Shown here in pieces: positions 55,936 to 64,000 of a DNA stretch of 64,000 nucleotides (within the stretch, counting starts at the first letter, position 1; each line of letters opens with the position of its first letter). The notes under the pieces are model-generated. The model worked only from the letters and a program-made list of their open reading frames with translations, ran no database searches and had not been told where the DNA came from. Origin of the DNA: Lactobacillus rodentium (GTDB lineage: Bacteria; Bacillota; Bacilli; Lactobacillales; Lactobacillaceae). The translations under genes and the position numbers were made by a program. The stretch covers positions 35,348 through 99,347 of the forward strand of contig NZ_BFBY01000007.1 in NCBI RefSeq assembly GCF_003423665.1, written 5' to 3'.

Positions 55936-56550
55936 ATGTTTTATCGCTTTGCACGTCAAGTAGTACGCTTTCTAATTTGGCTACTTAATGGAAATTTAGA
56001 TGTTCAACATAAAGATCGAATTCCTGATGGAAATTATATACTAGTTGCTCCTCACCGCAATTGGTGGGAACCAGTTTTATTTGCCTATGCAGCTCGTCCA
56101 AAAGAATTTATGTTTATGGCAAAAAAGGAATTATTTAAAAATCCTATTTTAAGATTTATTTTAGATCATTCCCATGCCTTTGCTGTTGACCGTAAACATC
56201 CCGGTACTTCAGCAATAAAAATTCCAGTTAAAGGACTAAAAAATTCAGACTTATCTTTAATCATGTTTCCTTCTGGTACAAGACATTCGGCCGAATTAAA
56301 AAGTGGTGCCTTCGTCATTGCCAAAATGTCACAAAAGCCACTAGTACCAGTGGTTTATCAAGGGCCGCTTACTTTTAAGGGAGTTTTAAAACGTGAACCA
56401 ATGCATATTTGTTTTGGCGATCCTATCTATATTCCTAAAAAAGAAAAAGTTAATAAAGAAACTGTACCTGCTCTTTATCAAGAACTTGAAAAAGCTTGGA
56501 ATAGACTTGATAAGGAAGAGAACCCTGATTTTAAATATATTCCCAAATAA
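55936..56550 (+). CDS. plsC: 1-acyl-sn-glycerol-3-phosphate acyltransferase
   Basis: A 204-residue membrane-associated acyltransferase that makes phosphatidic acid. Block I reads APHRNWWEP, i.e. H40-x4-E45 instead of the common Hx4D. Block III reads FPSGTRH (111-117) instead of FPEGTRS. An N-terminal amphipathic or membrane helix precedes them. The frame opens from 55897 but ATG 55936 has GGAGG seven bases upstream. A TATAAT -10 lies at 55903-55908. Phospholipid function is inferred from family; the altered motif residues leave some doubt about substrate. Confidence 0.85.
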   Translation: MFYRFARQVVRFLIWLLNGNLDVQHKDRIPDGNYILVAPHRNWWEPVLFAYAARPKEFMFMAKKELFKNPILRFILDHSHAFAVDRKHPGTSAIKIPVKGLKNSDLSLIMFPSGTRHSAELKSGAFVIAKMSQKPLVPVVYQGPLTFKGVLKREPMHICFGDPIYIPKKEKVNKETVPALYQELEKAWNRLDKEENPDFKYIPK

Positions 56551-56560
56551 TTAATATCTT

Positions 56561-56587
56561 AACCCGTTATCCTAGATAACGGGTTTT
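56561..56587 (+). terminator. Terminator of plsC
   Basis: AACCCGTTATC, CTA loop, GATAACGGGTTTT. Confidence 0.85.
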
Positions 56588-56630
56588 GTGTTAGAATAAG
56601 CTAGTTAATTAAATTTAAGGAGATAAATTA

Positions 56631-57812
56631 ATGCTAGAAAAAACCTTTTACAAAACCATGTTAAAACACTCCTTTAACATTCCTATTAAGGTTACTTATT
56701 GGGATGGCAAATCAGAAGTTTATGGTGATGGCAATCCGGAAATAGAGATTATTTTTAACAAAAAAATTCCAATTAAAAATATTACTTCTAATGCTTCCTT
56801 AGCTTTAGGAGAAGCATTCATGGATAAGGACATTGAAATCCAGGGTTCAATTCAAGACTTGATTGAAGCTGCTTATGAAAGTGCCGATAGTTTCTTTTAT
56901 AACTCAAAATTTAAGAAATTCTTACCAAAACAAAAGCACACCGAAAAGCAAAGTCAAGCAGATGTCCAAAGTCACTATGATATTGGGAATGATTTTTATG
57001 AATTATGGTTGGATCCTACCTTAACTTATTCATGTGCCTACTTTACTAATGGTAATAAAGATGATTTAGAAGCTGCGCAAATGGCTAAAATTCATCATAT
57101 TTTACAAAAATTAAACCCAGAAAAAGGTAAAACTTTATTAGATATTGGTTGTGGTTGGGGAACCTTGATGTTAACCGCTGCTAAAGAATATGACTTAAAA
57201 GTTACTGGTGTAACCTTGAGTCAAGAACAATACGATTTAGTATCTAAGAGAATTAAGGATATGGGACTTGAAGATCAAGCAGAAGTCTTACTTGAAGATT
57301 ATCGTGAACTTGGTGACCGTCAATTTGATTATGTTACTTCTGTTGGTATGTTCGAACACGTAGGTTCCGAAAACTTAGGTGAATATTTCGATGACGTAGC
57401 TAAATATTTAGTTCCTAACGGTGTTGCTTTAATTCACGGTATTACTCGCCAACAAGGTGGTGCCACTAATGCCTGGATTGATAAATATATTTTCCCAGGT
57501 GGTTACATTCCTGGATTAGTAGAAATTATTAGTCGCATCGAAGAAGCTCACTTGCAAATTGCTGATATGGAATCACTCCGTCGTCACTATCAACGTACTC
57601 TTGAAATTTGGGATGCTAACTTTAACAAGGTTCGTGATCAAGTTCAAGAAAAGATGGGCGAACGTTTCACTCGCATGTGGGATATGTACCTTCAAGCTTG
57701 TGCCGCTTCATTCCAATCAGGAAATATTGATGTTATGCAATATCTTTTAACTAAAGGTCCTTCAGGTAAATTACTACCAATGACTCGTGATTACATGTTA
57801 AATGACAAGTAA
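56631..57812 (+). CDS. cfa: Cyclopropane-fatty-acyl-phospholipid synthase
   Basis: A 393-residue SAM-dependent enzyme that turns cis-unsaturated acyl chains of membrane phospholipids into cyclopropane rings, as in lactobacillic acid. The SAM motif is [12 protein letters not shown] (about residue 180). Preceding it, [27 protein letters not shown] is the family signature. [12 protein letters not shown] and [10 protein letters not shown] also match. AAGGAG precedes the ATG. It is monocistronic, flanked by terminators. Confidence 0.96.
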   Translation: MLEKTFYKTMLKHSFNIPIKVTYWDGKSEVYGDGNPEIEIIFNKKIPIKNITSNASLALGEAFMDKDIEIQGSIQDLIEAAYESADSFFYNSKFKKFLPKQKHTEKQSQADVQSHYDIGNDFYELWLDPTLTYSCAYFTNGNKDDLEAAQMAKIHHILQKLNPEKGKTLLDIGCGWGTLMLTAAKEYDLKVTGVTLSQEQYDLVSKRIKDMGLEDQAEVLLEDYRELGDRQFDYVTSVGMFEHVGSENLGEYFDDVAKYLVPNGVALIHGITRQQGGATNAWIDKYIFPGGYIPGLVEIISRIEEAHLQIADMESLRRHYQRTLEIWDANFNKVRDQVQEKMGERFTRMWDMYLQACAASFQSGNIDVMQYLLTKGPSGKLLPMTRDYMLNDK

Positions 57813-57834
57813 TTTTAAATTATCTAACTAATAC

Positions 57835-57870
57835 AAAAGGCATAGATGAAACAATCATCTATGCCTTTTT
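57835..57870. terminator. Bidirectional terminator
   Basis: AAAAGGCATAGATGA and TCATCTATGCCTTTTT, between cfa and the convergent exporter genes. Confidence 0.9.
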
Positions 57871-57872
57871 GT

Positions 57873-59672
57873 TTATTCTTGATTATCTTCACTATTTTGT
57901 TGCAACGTATATAAATTGTAATAATACCCTTTTTTGTTTAGTAGTTCTTGATGAGTCCCCTTTTCTACAATCCTTCCTTTATCAAGAACAATAATTTGAT
58001 CAGCATCTGCAATAGTAGAAAGACGATGAGCAATAGCTAGCGTCGTTCTACCTTGACGTAATTTTTTAAGTCCCGCTTGAATCATTGATTCCGTTTCAGT
58101 ATCAACATTTGCGGTCGCTTCATCTAAAACTAAAATCTTAGGATCAGTAACTAAAGTTCTAGCAAAAGAAATTAATTGCTTTTCACCTTGGCTTAGTTCG
58201 TCACCACCTTCATTTACTTTGGCATGATATTTACCAGGCATTTTTTCAATAAATTGATCAGCCTGAACAGTCTTAGCGGCATTTTTAATTTGCGCATCAG
58301 AAATCCCATTATTATATAAACGGATATTAGAATTAATATCACCATAAAACATAAATGGCTCTTGCAAAACTAACCCTAATTTTTTTCTTAACTCAGCCTT
58401 AGAATATTTGCGAATATCAACGCCATCAATTAAAATTTCGCCCTTACCAAATTCATAAAAACGTAACATCACATTAATAATGGAACTTTTCCCTGATCCA
58501 GTATGTCCTACAATACCCAAAGTCTCTCCTGGATTTACCGTAAAGGAAATATCATGCAAAATTTCATTTTTTCCATCATAAGAAAAACTAACATGTTTGA
58601 ATTCAATTTTACCTTGGCTAATTGTCAAGTCTGGGTCTGCATGTTGTTGTGGCTCATATTCAGTTTCATCCAAAATTCCAAAGATTCTTTTTCCAGCAAC
58701 AATACCATCTTGAAACATGGTCATTGTATCCATCATTTGTGAAATTGGATTGAAGAAAGCTGACACATATTGAGAAAACGCATAAACTACACCAGCTGGT
58801 ACAAAGGTTTTTCTAAGTGGAAAACCAAAATACATTAAGGTTGCGGCTAAAGCCAAAGAATATAAAAGACTGGTTAATGGGGACAAAAGTAAAGAATTGA
58901 TTCTGATCATATTGAAACGCGTGCGCATAAGCGAACCGTTCTCGTCTTCAAATTCTCCTTCTTTGCGTTCTTCTTGATTAAACTGTTGAATTAAGGAAAC
59001 ACCTTCAATTGATTCATTTAAGTTAGTATTGATACGACTGAGTCTTTCGCGATAATTACGATAAAGTTTGGAACTATGGCGTGCATAAAGCCAAAAAACA
59101 ATACCCAAAATAGGTAAAAAGGCTAATACAATCCACGCAGCGACATGATTAGTTAAAAACATCGCTACAAAGGCAGTTACAATAGAAAAAATCCCAATAA
59201 CTACTCCAGATAAAACAGACAAGAAATTGCTTAGTGTCATCGTATCATTGGTAACTCTTGAAACAATTGATCCAGCAGGTGTTTGATCAAAATATCGCAT
59301 TCCTAAAGTATGTAATTTCTTATAAAGTGCTTTACGCACACTTTCTAATGTTTTTTCTGAACCCAAAGCATAGAAATATTCATAAGTAAATTGAATAACT
59401 GCCTTTAAAATCGAACCTAGACCATAAAGAAAACCAGCCCAAAGAATTATTTGTAAAGTTGCACTTTGTTTTAGCAAAAAATGATCTAGAAAATATTGCA
59501 ATCCACGCGGTAACAACATATTTATAACGCTAACGAGAAAAGCACCAATTAAAGCCAAACCAATCTCAAATTTAAAAGGTTTTACATAAGTCATTAAGCG
59601 TTTAAAAATGCCCATTTGTTCTTTAAAAGGAATTTCTTTGGCCCAAATTGATTCATTCTTTTTATTATTCAT
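57873..59672 (-). CDS. Heterodimeric ABC exporter, subunit B (LmrD-like)
   Basis: A 599-residue half-transporter: a six-helix exporter domain (residues 1-320), then an NBD with Walker A GIVGHTGSGKSS, Walker B ILVLDEATANVD with catalytic Glu, and H-loop IAHRLST. The signature reads LSQGEKQ instead of LSGGQ. The frame begins upstream, but ATG 59672 overlaps the end of the upstream subunit by eight bases (ATGAATAA) and has AGGTGA before it. Partnered with the next gene it resembles LmrCD/BmrCD multidrug exporters; the substrate is unknown. Confidence 0.88.
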   Translation of the reverse strand: MNNKKNESIWAKEIPFKEQMGIFKRLMTYVKPFKFEIGLALIGAFLVSVINMLLPRGLQYFLDHFLLKQSATLQIILWAGFLYGLGSILKAVIQFTYEYFYALGSEKTLESVRKALYKKLHTLGMRYFDQTPAGSIVSRVTNDTMTLSNFLSVLSGVVIGIFSIVTAFVAMFLTNHVAAWIVLAFLPILGIVFWLYARHSSKLYRNYRERLSRINTNLNESIEGVSLIQQFNQEERKEGEFEDENGSLMRTRFNMIRINSLLLSPLTSLLYSLALAATLMYFGFPLRKTFVPAGVVYAFSQYVSAFFNPISQMMDTMTMFQDGIVAGKRIFGILDETEYEPQQHADPDLTISQGKIEFKHVSFSYDGKNEILHDISFTVNPGETLGIVGHTGSGKSSIINVMLRFYEFGKGEILIDGVDIRKYSKAELRKKLGLVLQEPFMFYGDINSNIRLYNNGISDAQIKNAAKTVQADQFIEKMPGKYHAKVNEGGDELSQGEKQLISFARTLVTDPKILVLDEATANVDTETESMIQAGLKKLRQGRTTLAIAHRLSTIADADQIIVLDKGRIVEKGTHQELLNKKGYYYNLYTLQQNSEDNQE

Positions 59673-61431
59673 CCAATTTTTCACCTGCCTCACTACTTAA
59701 TTCTTGTTTTTGCCACATTTCTTCATACCAACCATGTTTATCTAGTAATTCTTGATGAGTGCCCTCTTCAATTATCTTTCCATCCTTAAGTACTAAAATT
59801 AAATTCGCATCCATCACTGAAGTTAAACGATGAGCAGCAATCAAAGTGGTTTTATCTTGGCGTTCTTGCTTTAATGATGACAAAATTGCCTTTTCAGTCT
59901 TTGCATCTACTGCTGACAAGGCATCATCTAAAATTAAAATTTGACTATCTTTTAAAAGTGCTCTAGCAATAGACATTCTTTGCTTTTGACCACCTGATAG
60001 TGAAATTCCATTTTCTCCTACTAAAGAGTTATAACCAGCTGGCATTTGTAAAATATCATCATGCAAATCGCTCTTTCTTGCCGCTGTTTCAATTTTTGCC
60101 TGATCAGTTTTTGGTTTAGAAAAAGCAATATTATCTTTAATAGAAGTAGAAAATAAGAAATTATTTTGTGGTACATAGGCAATTTCATTAAGATAAGTTT
60201 TAAGGGGAATATTTTTAATATTGTGACCACCTAAAGAAATTTTTCCACGATAATCATCAAATTCTCGTAATAGTAATTGAATGATTGTCGTTTTTCCTGA
60301 ACCAACTTTTCCTACTAAACCAAGGGTTTGTCCAGGTTTTAATTTAAATTTGATATTTTGCAGGACAGGAATTTCCTTCTCATCTGGATAAGCAAAAGAT
60401 TCAATATCATAAACTAAATCTCCCTTAATTGCCTGGTGATCAAGTTTTTGATCAGCCTTTTCATCAGTAATTAGAGACTTTTCTTTTAATAATTTTTCAA
60501 CACGATCATAAGAGGCCGAGCCTCTTTCTAAAATATTAAATAAATAACCAATCGCAAACATTGGCCAAACCATATTCCCAATATAAGCAATAAAGGAAAC
60601 TAATTGACCGACTGATAGATGATTGTTGGATACTAAAAGTCCTCCATAAATAATAGTAATTACATAAGTGGCCCCAATGACCACTGTAGCTAATGGATCA
60701 AATAAGGCATCCCATTTGAAAACTTTTTTATTAATTTCGATTGTTTCATCAACCATTTTGTTAAAAGCAACAGTATCCTCTTTTCCTTGACCAAAAGTTT
60801 TTAATACTTTGATGCCAGAAATAGATTCTTGCGTTTTATTGTTAAGCCGTGAAAAAGCCGCCTGCGATTTATCAAAAGCTCCATGTAAACGATCTCCTAA
60901 CTTCCACGAGCCAATTGCCAAAACTGGTAAGGGAAGCAAGGCAATAATAGTTAAACGCCAATCAACTACAATCATCATTGCGATCATGGTGGAGCCGCCA
61001 GTAACTAATGAGTCAACTAAAGTTAAAACTCCATCCCCAGCTACATTTTGAATAGCAGTAATATCATTTGTAGCATGCGCCATTAAATCTCCGGTTCGGT
61101 GACGTTGAAAGAAAGTTCGATCCATATTCATGAAATGTTCGAATAATTGGGTACGTAATTTTCTTTCTAATACTGCCGCTCCACCCCAGATTTGTTTACG
61201 CCAAAAGTATCTTAATAAATATAAAGAAAAGGCGGCTGCAATTATTGCTAAAATTAACCAAATATAATAGGCAACACTAATATGACCTTTATCTAATTGA
61301 TCAGCCATCTTTCCCAAAATCAATGGTGGAACCAAATTGGCAACGGAGGTTAATGCTAAAAATAATACACCAATGATGTACCTTTTCTTTTCTGACTTAA
61401 AGAACCAGCCTAATTTACTAAATATACTCAT
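59665..61431 (-). CDS. Heterodimeric ABC exporter, subunit A (LmrC-like)
   Basis: A 588-residue half-transporter with six helices and an NBD having Walker A GLVGKVGSGKTT, a canonical signature LSGGQKQR, H-loop AAHRLTS, but Walker B ILILDDALSAVD: the catalytic Glu is Asp. Together with the LSQGE signature of subunit B this gives one degenerate ATP site per heterodimer. It starts at ATG 61431 with GGAG upstream. It is the first gene of the pair. Confidence 0.88.
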   Translation of the reverse strand: MSIFSKLGWFFKSEKKRYIIGVLFLALTSVANLVPPLILGKMADQLDKGHISVAYYIWLILAIIAAAFSLYLLRYFWRKQIWGGAAVLERKLRTQLFEHFMNMDRTFFQRHRTGDLMAHATNDITAIQNVAGDGVLTLVDSLVTGGSTMIAMMIVVDWRLTIIALLPLPVLAIGSWKLGDRLHGAFDKSQAAFSRLNNKTQESISGIKVLKTFGQGKEDTVAFNKMVDETIEINKKVFKWDALFDPLATVVIGATYVITIIYGGLLVSNNHLSVGQLVSFIAYIGNMVWPMFAIGYLFNILERGSASYDRVEKLLKEKSLITDEKADQKLDHQAIKGDLVYDIESFAYPDEKEIPVLQNIKFKLKPGQTLGLVGKVGSGKTTIIQLLLREFDDYRGKISLGGHNIKNIPLKTYLNEIAYVPQNNFLFSTSIKDNIAFSKPKTDQAKIETAARKSDLHDDILQMPAGYNSLVGENGISLSGGQKQRMSIARALLKDSQILILDDALSAVDAKTEKAILSSLKQERQDKTTLIAAHRLTSVMDANLILVLKDGKIIEEGTHQELLDKHGWYEEMWQKQELSSEAGEKLDE

Positions 61432-61455
61432 AAATCACTCCAAATAAATATATAC

Positions 61456-61487
61456 AAAAAAACGAGAGAAAAAATCCCTCGTTTTTT
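61456..61487 (-). terminator. Terminator of the yneF-like gene
   Basis: On the minus strand AAAACGAGGGA, TTTTTT loop, CTCTCGTTTTTTT, located before the exporter genes. Confidence 0.8.
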
Positions 61488-61512
61488 AATTAGTGAATTA
61501 ATTAGATTAAAT

Positions 61513-61734
61513 TTACTTGCGTTGTTGATGTTTCATCATATTCATAACTTGATTTACTTTTTTTGCTGATGGTTTTTGACCCATTTGCGACATCATTGCA
61601 ACAATCATATCTTCACTAATTGGAGGGTTGTCCTGAAAATACTTCTTCATATATGCTCTTGCACCATAAAAGCCTGCAATAAGACCAATAAGCAAGGCAA
61701 TAATAATTAATAAAATAGCTAAACCCATATTCAT
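61513..61734 (-). CDS. YneF family (UPF0154) small membrane protein
   Basis: A 73-residue protein with one N-terminal helix (residues 4-22), then [35 protein letters not shown], of which NPPISEDMI is the UPF0154 hallmark. Function unknown. GGAGG lies ten bases before the ATG; M3 is an alternative start. In B. subtilis yneF lies in the same region as lexA, so the neighbourhood is conserved. Confidence 0.9.
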   Translation of the reverse strand: MNMGLAILLIIIALLIGLIAGFYGARAYMKKYFQDNPPISEDMIVAMMSQMGQKPSAKKVNQVMNMMKHQQRK

Positions 61735-61803
61735 AATGATAAAACCTCCAATTTTCTAACAAGTAAATTTTACTAAAAAAGCTATCCTTTTTAAAGGACT
61801 AAT

Positions 61804-62052
61804 CTAATCTTTTCTTAAACCTTTTCTTCTTTGTGCTTCTTTGGCTTTTTCAGAAGTAACTTCTTTACCATCTTTATCAATTACAACTGTATCTTCAAGT
61901 TGTTGTCTAAATCCTGCACGGAAGTTTTCAAGAAAGGCCCCACGTAACTTCTTTCTTTCTTCAAGTTCTTCAGGTGTAAGTTCCCTTTCTTTACTCGTAT
62001 GATAAAGCTCGTTGATTCTTTTAATTACTTTTTCTTCTTCTTTTTTATCCAT
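61804..62052 (-). CDS. YnzC family (DUF896) small protein
   Basis: An 82-residue charged protein: RINELYHTSKERELTPEELEER followed by RKKLRGAFLENFRAGFRQQLE, the DUF896 pattern. In B. subtilis ynzC is part of the SOS yneA-yneB-ynzC operon divergent from lexA; here it is also divergent from lexA. The frame begins at GTG 62061, but ATG 62052 fits the AGAGGTG site better. Function unknown. Confidence 0.9.
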   Translation of the reverse strand: MDKKEEEKVIKRINELYHTSKERELTPEELEERKKLRGAFLENFRAGFRQQLEDTVVIDKDGKEVTSEKAKEAQRRKGLRKD

Positions 62053-62119
62053 CAAAAACACCTCTCTTACTTTAATAAGTTTACCCTATCTATTTCTATA
62101 AAAAAAGTTATAAGTGCCT

Positions 62120-62133
62120 AGAACATCTGTTTG
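62120..62133. promoter_or_regulatory. LexA-binding SOS box
   Basis: AGAACATCTGTTTG fits the Gram-positive consensus CGAACATATGTTCG at most positions. It overlaps the -35 of the lexA promoter, so LexA would repress itself. It also lies 70 bases from the divergent ynzC start. Confidence 0.75.
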
Positions 62134-62159
62134 TTATCTACAAATTTTTTTGATAGAAT
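62131..62159 (+). promoter_or_regulatory. Promoter of lexA
   Basis: -35 TTGTTA (62131-62136), a 17-base spacer and -10 TAGAAT (62154-62159); ATG follows 28 bases later with GAGGGAG site. Confidence 0.7.
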
Positions 62160-62186
62160 TATAGTATTAATAAGAGGGAGTTTAAT

Positions 62187-62810
62187 ATGACTGAAGCACA
62201 TGAATCAAAACGACTCGAAATTTTAAAATATATTTATGAAACAGTCGAAGATCGTGGATTTCCACCTACTGTTAGAGAAATTTGTTCGGCTGTTAACTTA
62301 TCATCTACTTCTACTGTTCACGGTCATTTGTCACGTCTTGAAAACAAAGGTTACATTATCAAAGATGCGACTAAACCTCGGGCTATTGAAGTAACACAAG
62401 ATGGCCTTAATGCTTTGGGAATCAAACCAAAGGATATTCCTGTTATTGGTGTTGTAACTGCCGGCCAACCAATATTAGCCGTAGAAGATATTGAAGATTA
62501 CTTTCCAATTCCACCTGATTTAGCCAATGATGCCGGTGATTTATTCATGTTAAGGGTTCATGGTACTTCAATGATTAATGTAGGAATTCTTGATGGTGAT
62601 AACGTAATCGTAAGAAAACAATCTTCAGCCCATAATGGCGAAATTGTAGTGGCCATGACTGATGAAGATGAGGCGACAGTCAAGAGATTTTATAAAGAGG
62701 ATAATTATTATCGTCTTCAACCGGAAAATGATACTATGGCACCAATTATTTTAAATAGTGTACAAATTTTAGGTAAAGTTGTAGGACTTTACCGTAATAA
62801 TATTGACTAA
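62187..62810 (+). CDS. lexA: LexA repressor (SOS regulator)
   Basis: A 207-residue repressor that self-cleaves when RecA is activated. The winged helix domain spans residues 1-70 ([17 protein letters not shown] is the recognition region). Cleavage would be at A92-G93 in VVTAGQP. The catalytic dyad is S128 (HGTSMIN) and K166 (EATVKRF). The length is standard. Confidence 0.97.
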   Translation: MTEAHESKRLEILKYIYETVEDRGFPPTVREICSAVNLSSTSTVHGHLSRLENKGYIIKDATKPRAIEVTQDGLNALGIKPKDIPVIGVVTAGQPILAVEDIEDYFPIPPDLANDAGDLFMLRVHGTSMINVGILDGDNVIVRKQSSAHNGEIVVAMTDEDEATVKRFYKEDNYYRLQPENDTMAPIILNSVQILGKVVGLYRNNID

Positions 62811-62836
62811 AAAAAGAGCAATATTGCTCTTTTTTC
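62810..62836 (+). terminator. Terminator of lexA
   Basis: AAAAAAGAGCAA, then TTGCTCTTTTTT, starting at the stop codon. Confidence 0.85.
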
Positions 62837-62940
62837 TACGTAAAGTCAAGCATAGTAAGAAGTTTGGCTTTATTTTTAACTTGAATTTCAGTTTAAGTAT
62901 TTTGTAGTGGCGATTTATTTTTAGTATTAAGCATGACACA

Positions 62941-62973
62941 TAAGCCCAAGTTTATATCTGGTTTTTGGGCTTA
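62941..62973. repeat. Hairpin in the 3' flank of the IS110 transposase
   Basis: A perfect 9-base stem TAAGCCCAA / TTGGGCTTA with a 15-base loop, 23 bases after the transposase stop. It lacks a T run, so is not a typical terminator. It may be part of the element's noncoding RNA or end structure. Confidence 0.5.
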
Positions 62974-62995
62974 GCGTTATAATGTACTTGATCAA

Positions 62996-64000
62996 TTAAT
63001 TACGACTAAAGTCTTTTTGATTATGTGTGGCTATGTTGTAATCATATGGTTGATCATTAATAATCAGAGCATAAATGGTTCTGATTAATTTATGTATTGA
63101 AGCAATAGCTATCTTCTTAAATCCTTTGGTTTGAGGGGATAGCTTTTTGCTTTCATAATAATCTGCTATATGACACGGATTAGTCTTAGCCGCATTATCA
63201 ATTTGACCAATAGCCCGATAAAGCAATTTGCGTGCCACTGCATTGCCATGCTTAGTAATGCTTAAATTAGAGTCTGTTTCGCCTGACTGATATCTACCTG
63301 GATCTATGCCAATAAAAGCATTGATTTTATTAGGATTACTAAATCTACGTACATCTCCCAATTCTGCTAAGACTCTGACTGCAGTAGTTTGGGCAAAGCC
63401 TGGAATACTTTCTAGGTTTTCTAGATCATGATTAGGCAAAGTCTTAGCGAGTTTAACCATTCTTGTAATTAATTGTTCTCTTTGCTTATTTAGATTAAGT
63501 AGTCTTTGGGCATAATATTGTACTTGTTGGATTTCTATACTAGTCTCAGGGACAACTGGATAAGCTTGATGAGCTAATTCAATAAGATTATCAGCAGTTT
63601 TTTGTGCATGTTTAAATGAAATACCTTTTAAATTCATTAGCCAATTAATAATTTGCTTTTTATTCTCTTTTCTTACTGAATCGCAATGAGGAAAATGAGC
63701 AACTATGTGCCAGTAGTTATTACCTTTAGCAGTAGAAAATAGATTTTCAATTTCGGGAAAGGTTGATTGTAGAGCTTGGTGAAGTCTATTTTTAGCTATA
63801 ACTAAATCATCTGTTAACTGGTCATAGAAACGACTTAAAGCATTGAGTTGCTTATAAGCCTGAGACTGGTTTTGACTAACTGGATGATGATAAAGTCTTT
63901 GAATTAAGGCTAAATGATAAGCATCAGTTTTATCAGTTTTATTATGACGTAGTCCTAGATCCATTTCTTTTTTCGCTTTAAGAGGATTAAGCACAACATA
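62996..64000 (-). CDS. IS110-family transposase (N-terminus outside window)
   Basis: At least 334 residues, continuing past the window edge (YVVLNPLKAKK). The N-terminal RuvC-like (DEDD) domain is cut, but its final Asp region KTDKTDAYHLA is present. A helical linker (about 110-190 of the visible part) leads to the C-terminal transposase_20 domain: LESIPGFAQTTAVRVLAELGD, FIGIDPGRYQSGE with the putative catalytic Ser, and ITKHGNAVARKLLY. IS110 recombinases are guided by a bridge RNA encoded in the element. The reading frame is intact over the visible part. Confidence 0.9.
   Translation of the reverse strand, partial: YVVLNPLKAKKEMDLGLRHNKTDKTDAYHLALIQRLYHHPVSQNQSQAYKQLNALSRFYDQLTDDLVIAKNRLHQALQSTFPEIENLFSTAKGNNYWHIVAHFPHCDSVRKENKKQIINWLMNLKGISFKHAQKTADNLIELAHQAYPVVPETSIEIQQVQYYAQRLLNLNKQREQLITRMVKLAKTLPNHDLENLESIPGFAQTTAVRVLAELGDVRRFSNPNKINAFIGIDPGRYQSGETDSNLSITKHGNAVARKLLYRAIGQIDNAAKTNPCHIADYYESKKLSPQTKGFKKIAIASIHKLIRTIYALIINDQPYDYNIATHNQKDFSRN

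Larger units (their letters stand above)
62837..64000 (-). mobile_element. IS110-family insertion sequence (partial, boundary uncertain)
   Basis: The transposase gene (62996 to window edge) and its 3' flank 62837-62995. IS110 elements lack terminal inverted repeats, so the exact end cannot be seen. The flank has an unusual hairpin at 62941-62973 and little coding potential. Confidence 0.65.

Overview
The window is a low-GC, gene-dense chromosomal segment from a Lactobacillus, most likely of the L. gasseri / L. johnsonii / L. acidophilus branch. The codon bias, strong AGGAGG ribosome binding sites, PolC-type replicase, HrcA/CIRCE heat-shock control, LexA next to the YnzC and YneF homologues, and an oxalyl-CoA decarboxylase / formyl-CoA transferase pair all point that way. 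Species assignment is inference. About fifty genes are supported, together with one tRNA gene (Ser, anticodon CGA), many Rho-independent terminators and one partial insertion sequence.

Layout. 1-8.1 kb: a partial ABC-F ATPase, a SemiSWEET-like protein, enolase, a PAP2 phosphatase, two tandem paralogous small membrane proteins, a secreted protein of unknown function, tRNA-Ser, an EamA transporter and a stand-alone GAPDH. 8.1-12.0 kb: a LysR regulator, then a two-gene unit of an APC antiporter and a phosphatidylserine-decarboxylase-like enzyme, which I consider the best candidate for an undescribed system. 12-19.8 kb: a lipoprotein, a MenA-like prenyltransferase, a P-type proton ATPase, folA/thyA, cardiolipin synthase and a GNAT acetyltransferase. 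19.9-24.2 kb: the oxalate pair oxc-frc, with a divergent AEC-family carrier.

24.3-54.8 kb is almost entirely minus-strand core genes. In transcription order they are rpsB-tsf, pyrH-frr-uppS-cdsA-rseP-proS-polC, rimP-nusA-ylxR-ylxQ-infB-rbfA, truB-ribF, hrcA-grpE-dnaK-dnaJ, lepA-srtA, recJ and apt, separated by recognisable terminators. 54.8-62.8 kb holds a methyltransferase/GIY-YIG fusion, plsC, cfa, a heterodimeric ABC exporter, the small proteins YneF and YnzC, and lexA with an SOS box. The window ends inside an IS110-family transposase gene.

How the parts fit together. Two substrate-decarboxylation modules lie here: oxalyl-CoA decarboxylation with a possible AEC carrier, and a PSD-like decarboxylase with an ArcD-type antiporter. 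Each could consume a proton and support pH homeostasis, alongside the proton ATPase. Membrane-lipid genes (cdsA, cls, plsC, cfa) are scattered through the window. The core translation and heat-shock operons are conventional, but the hrcA promoter carries two CIRCE operators, each with one degenerate arm. Several starts were moved from the longest open frame to a codon with a proper ribosome binding site; this is stated in the entries.
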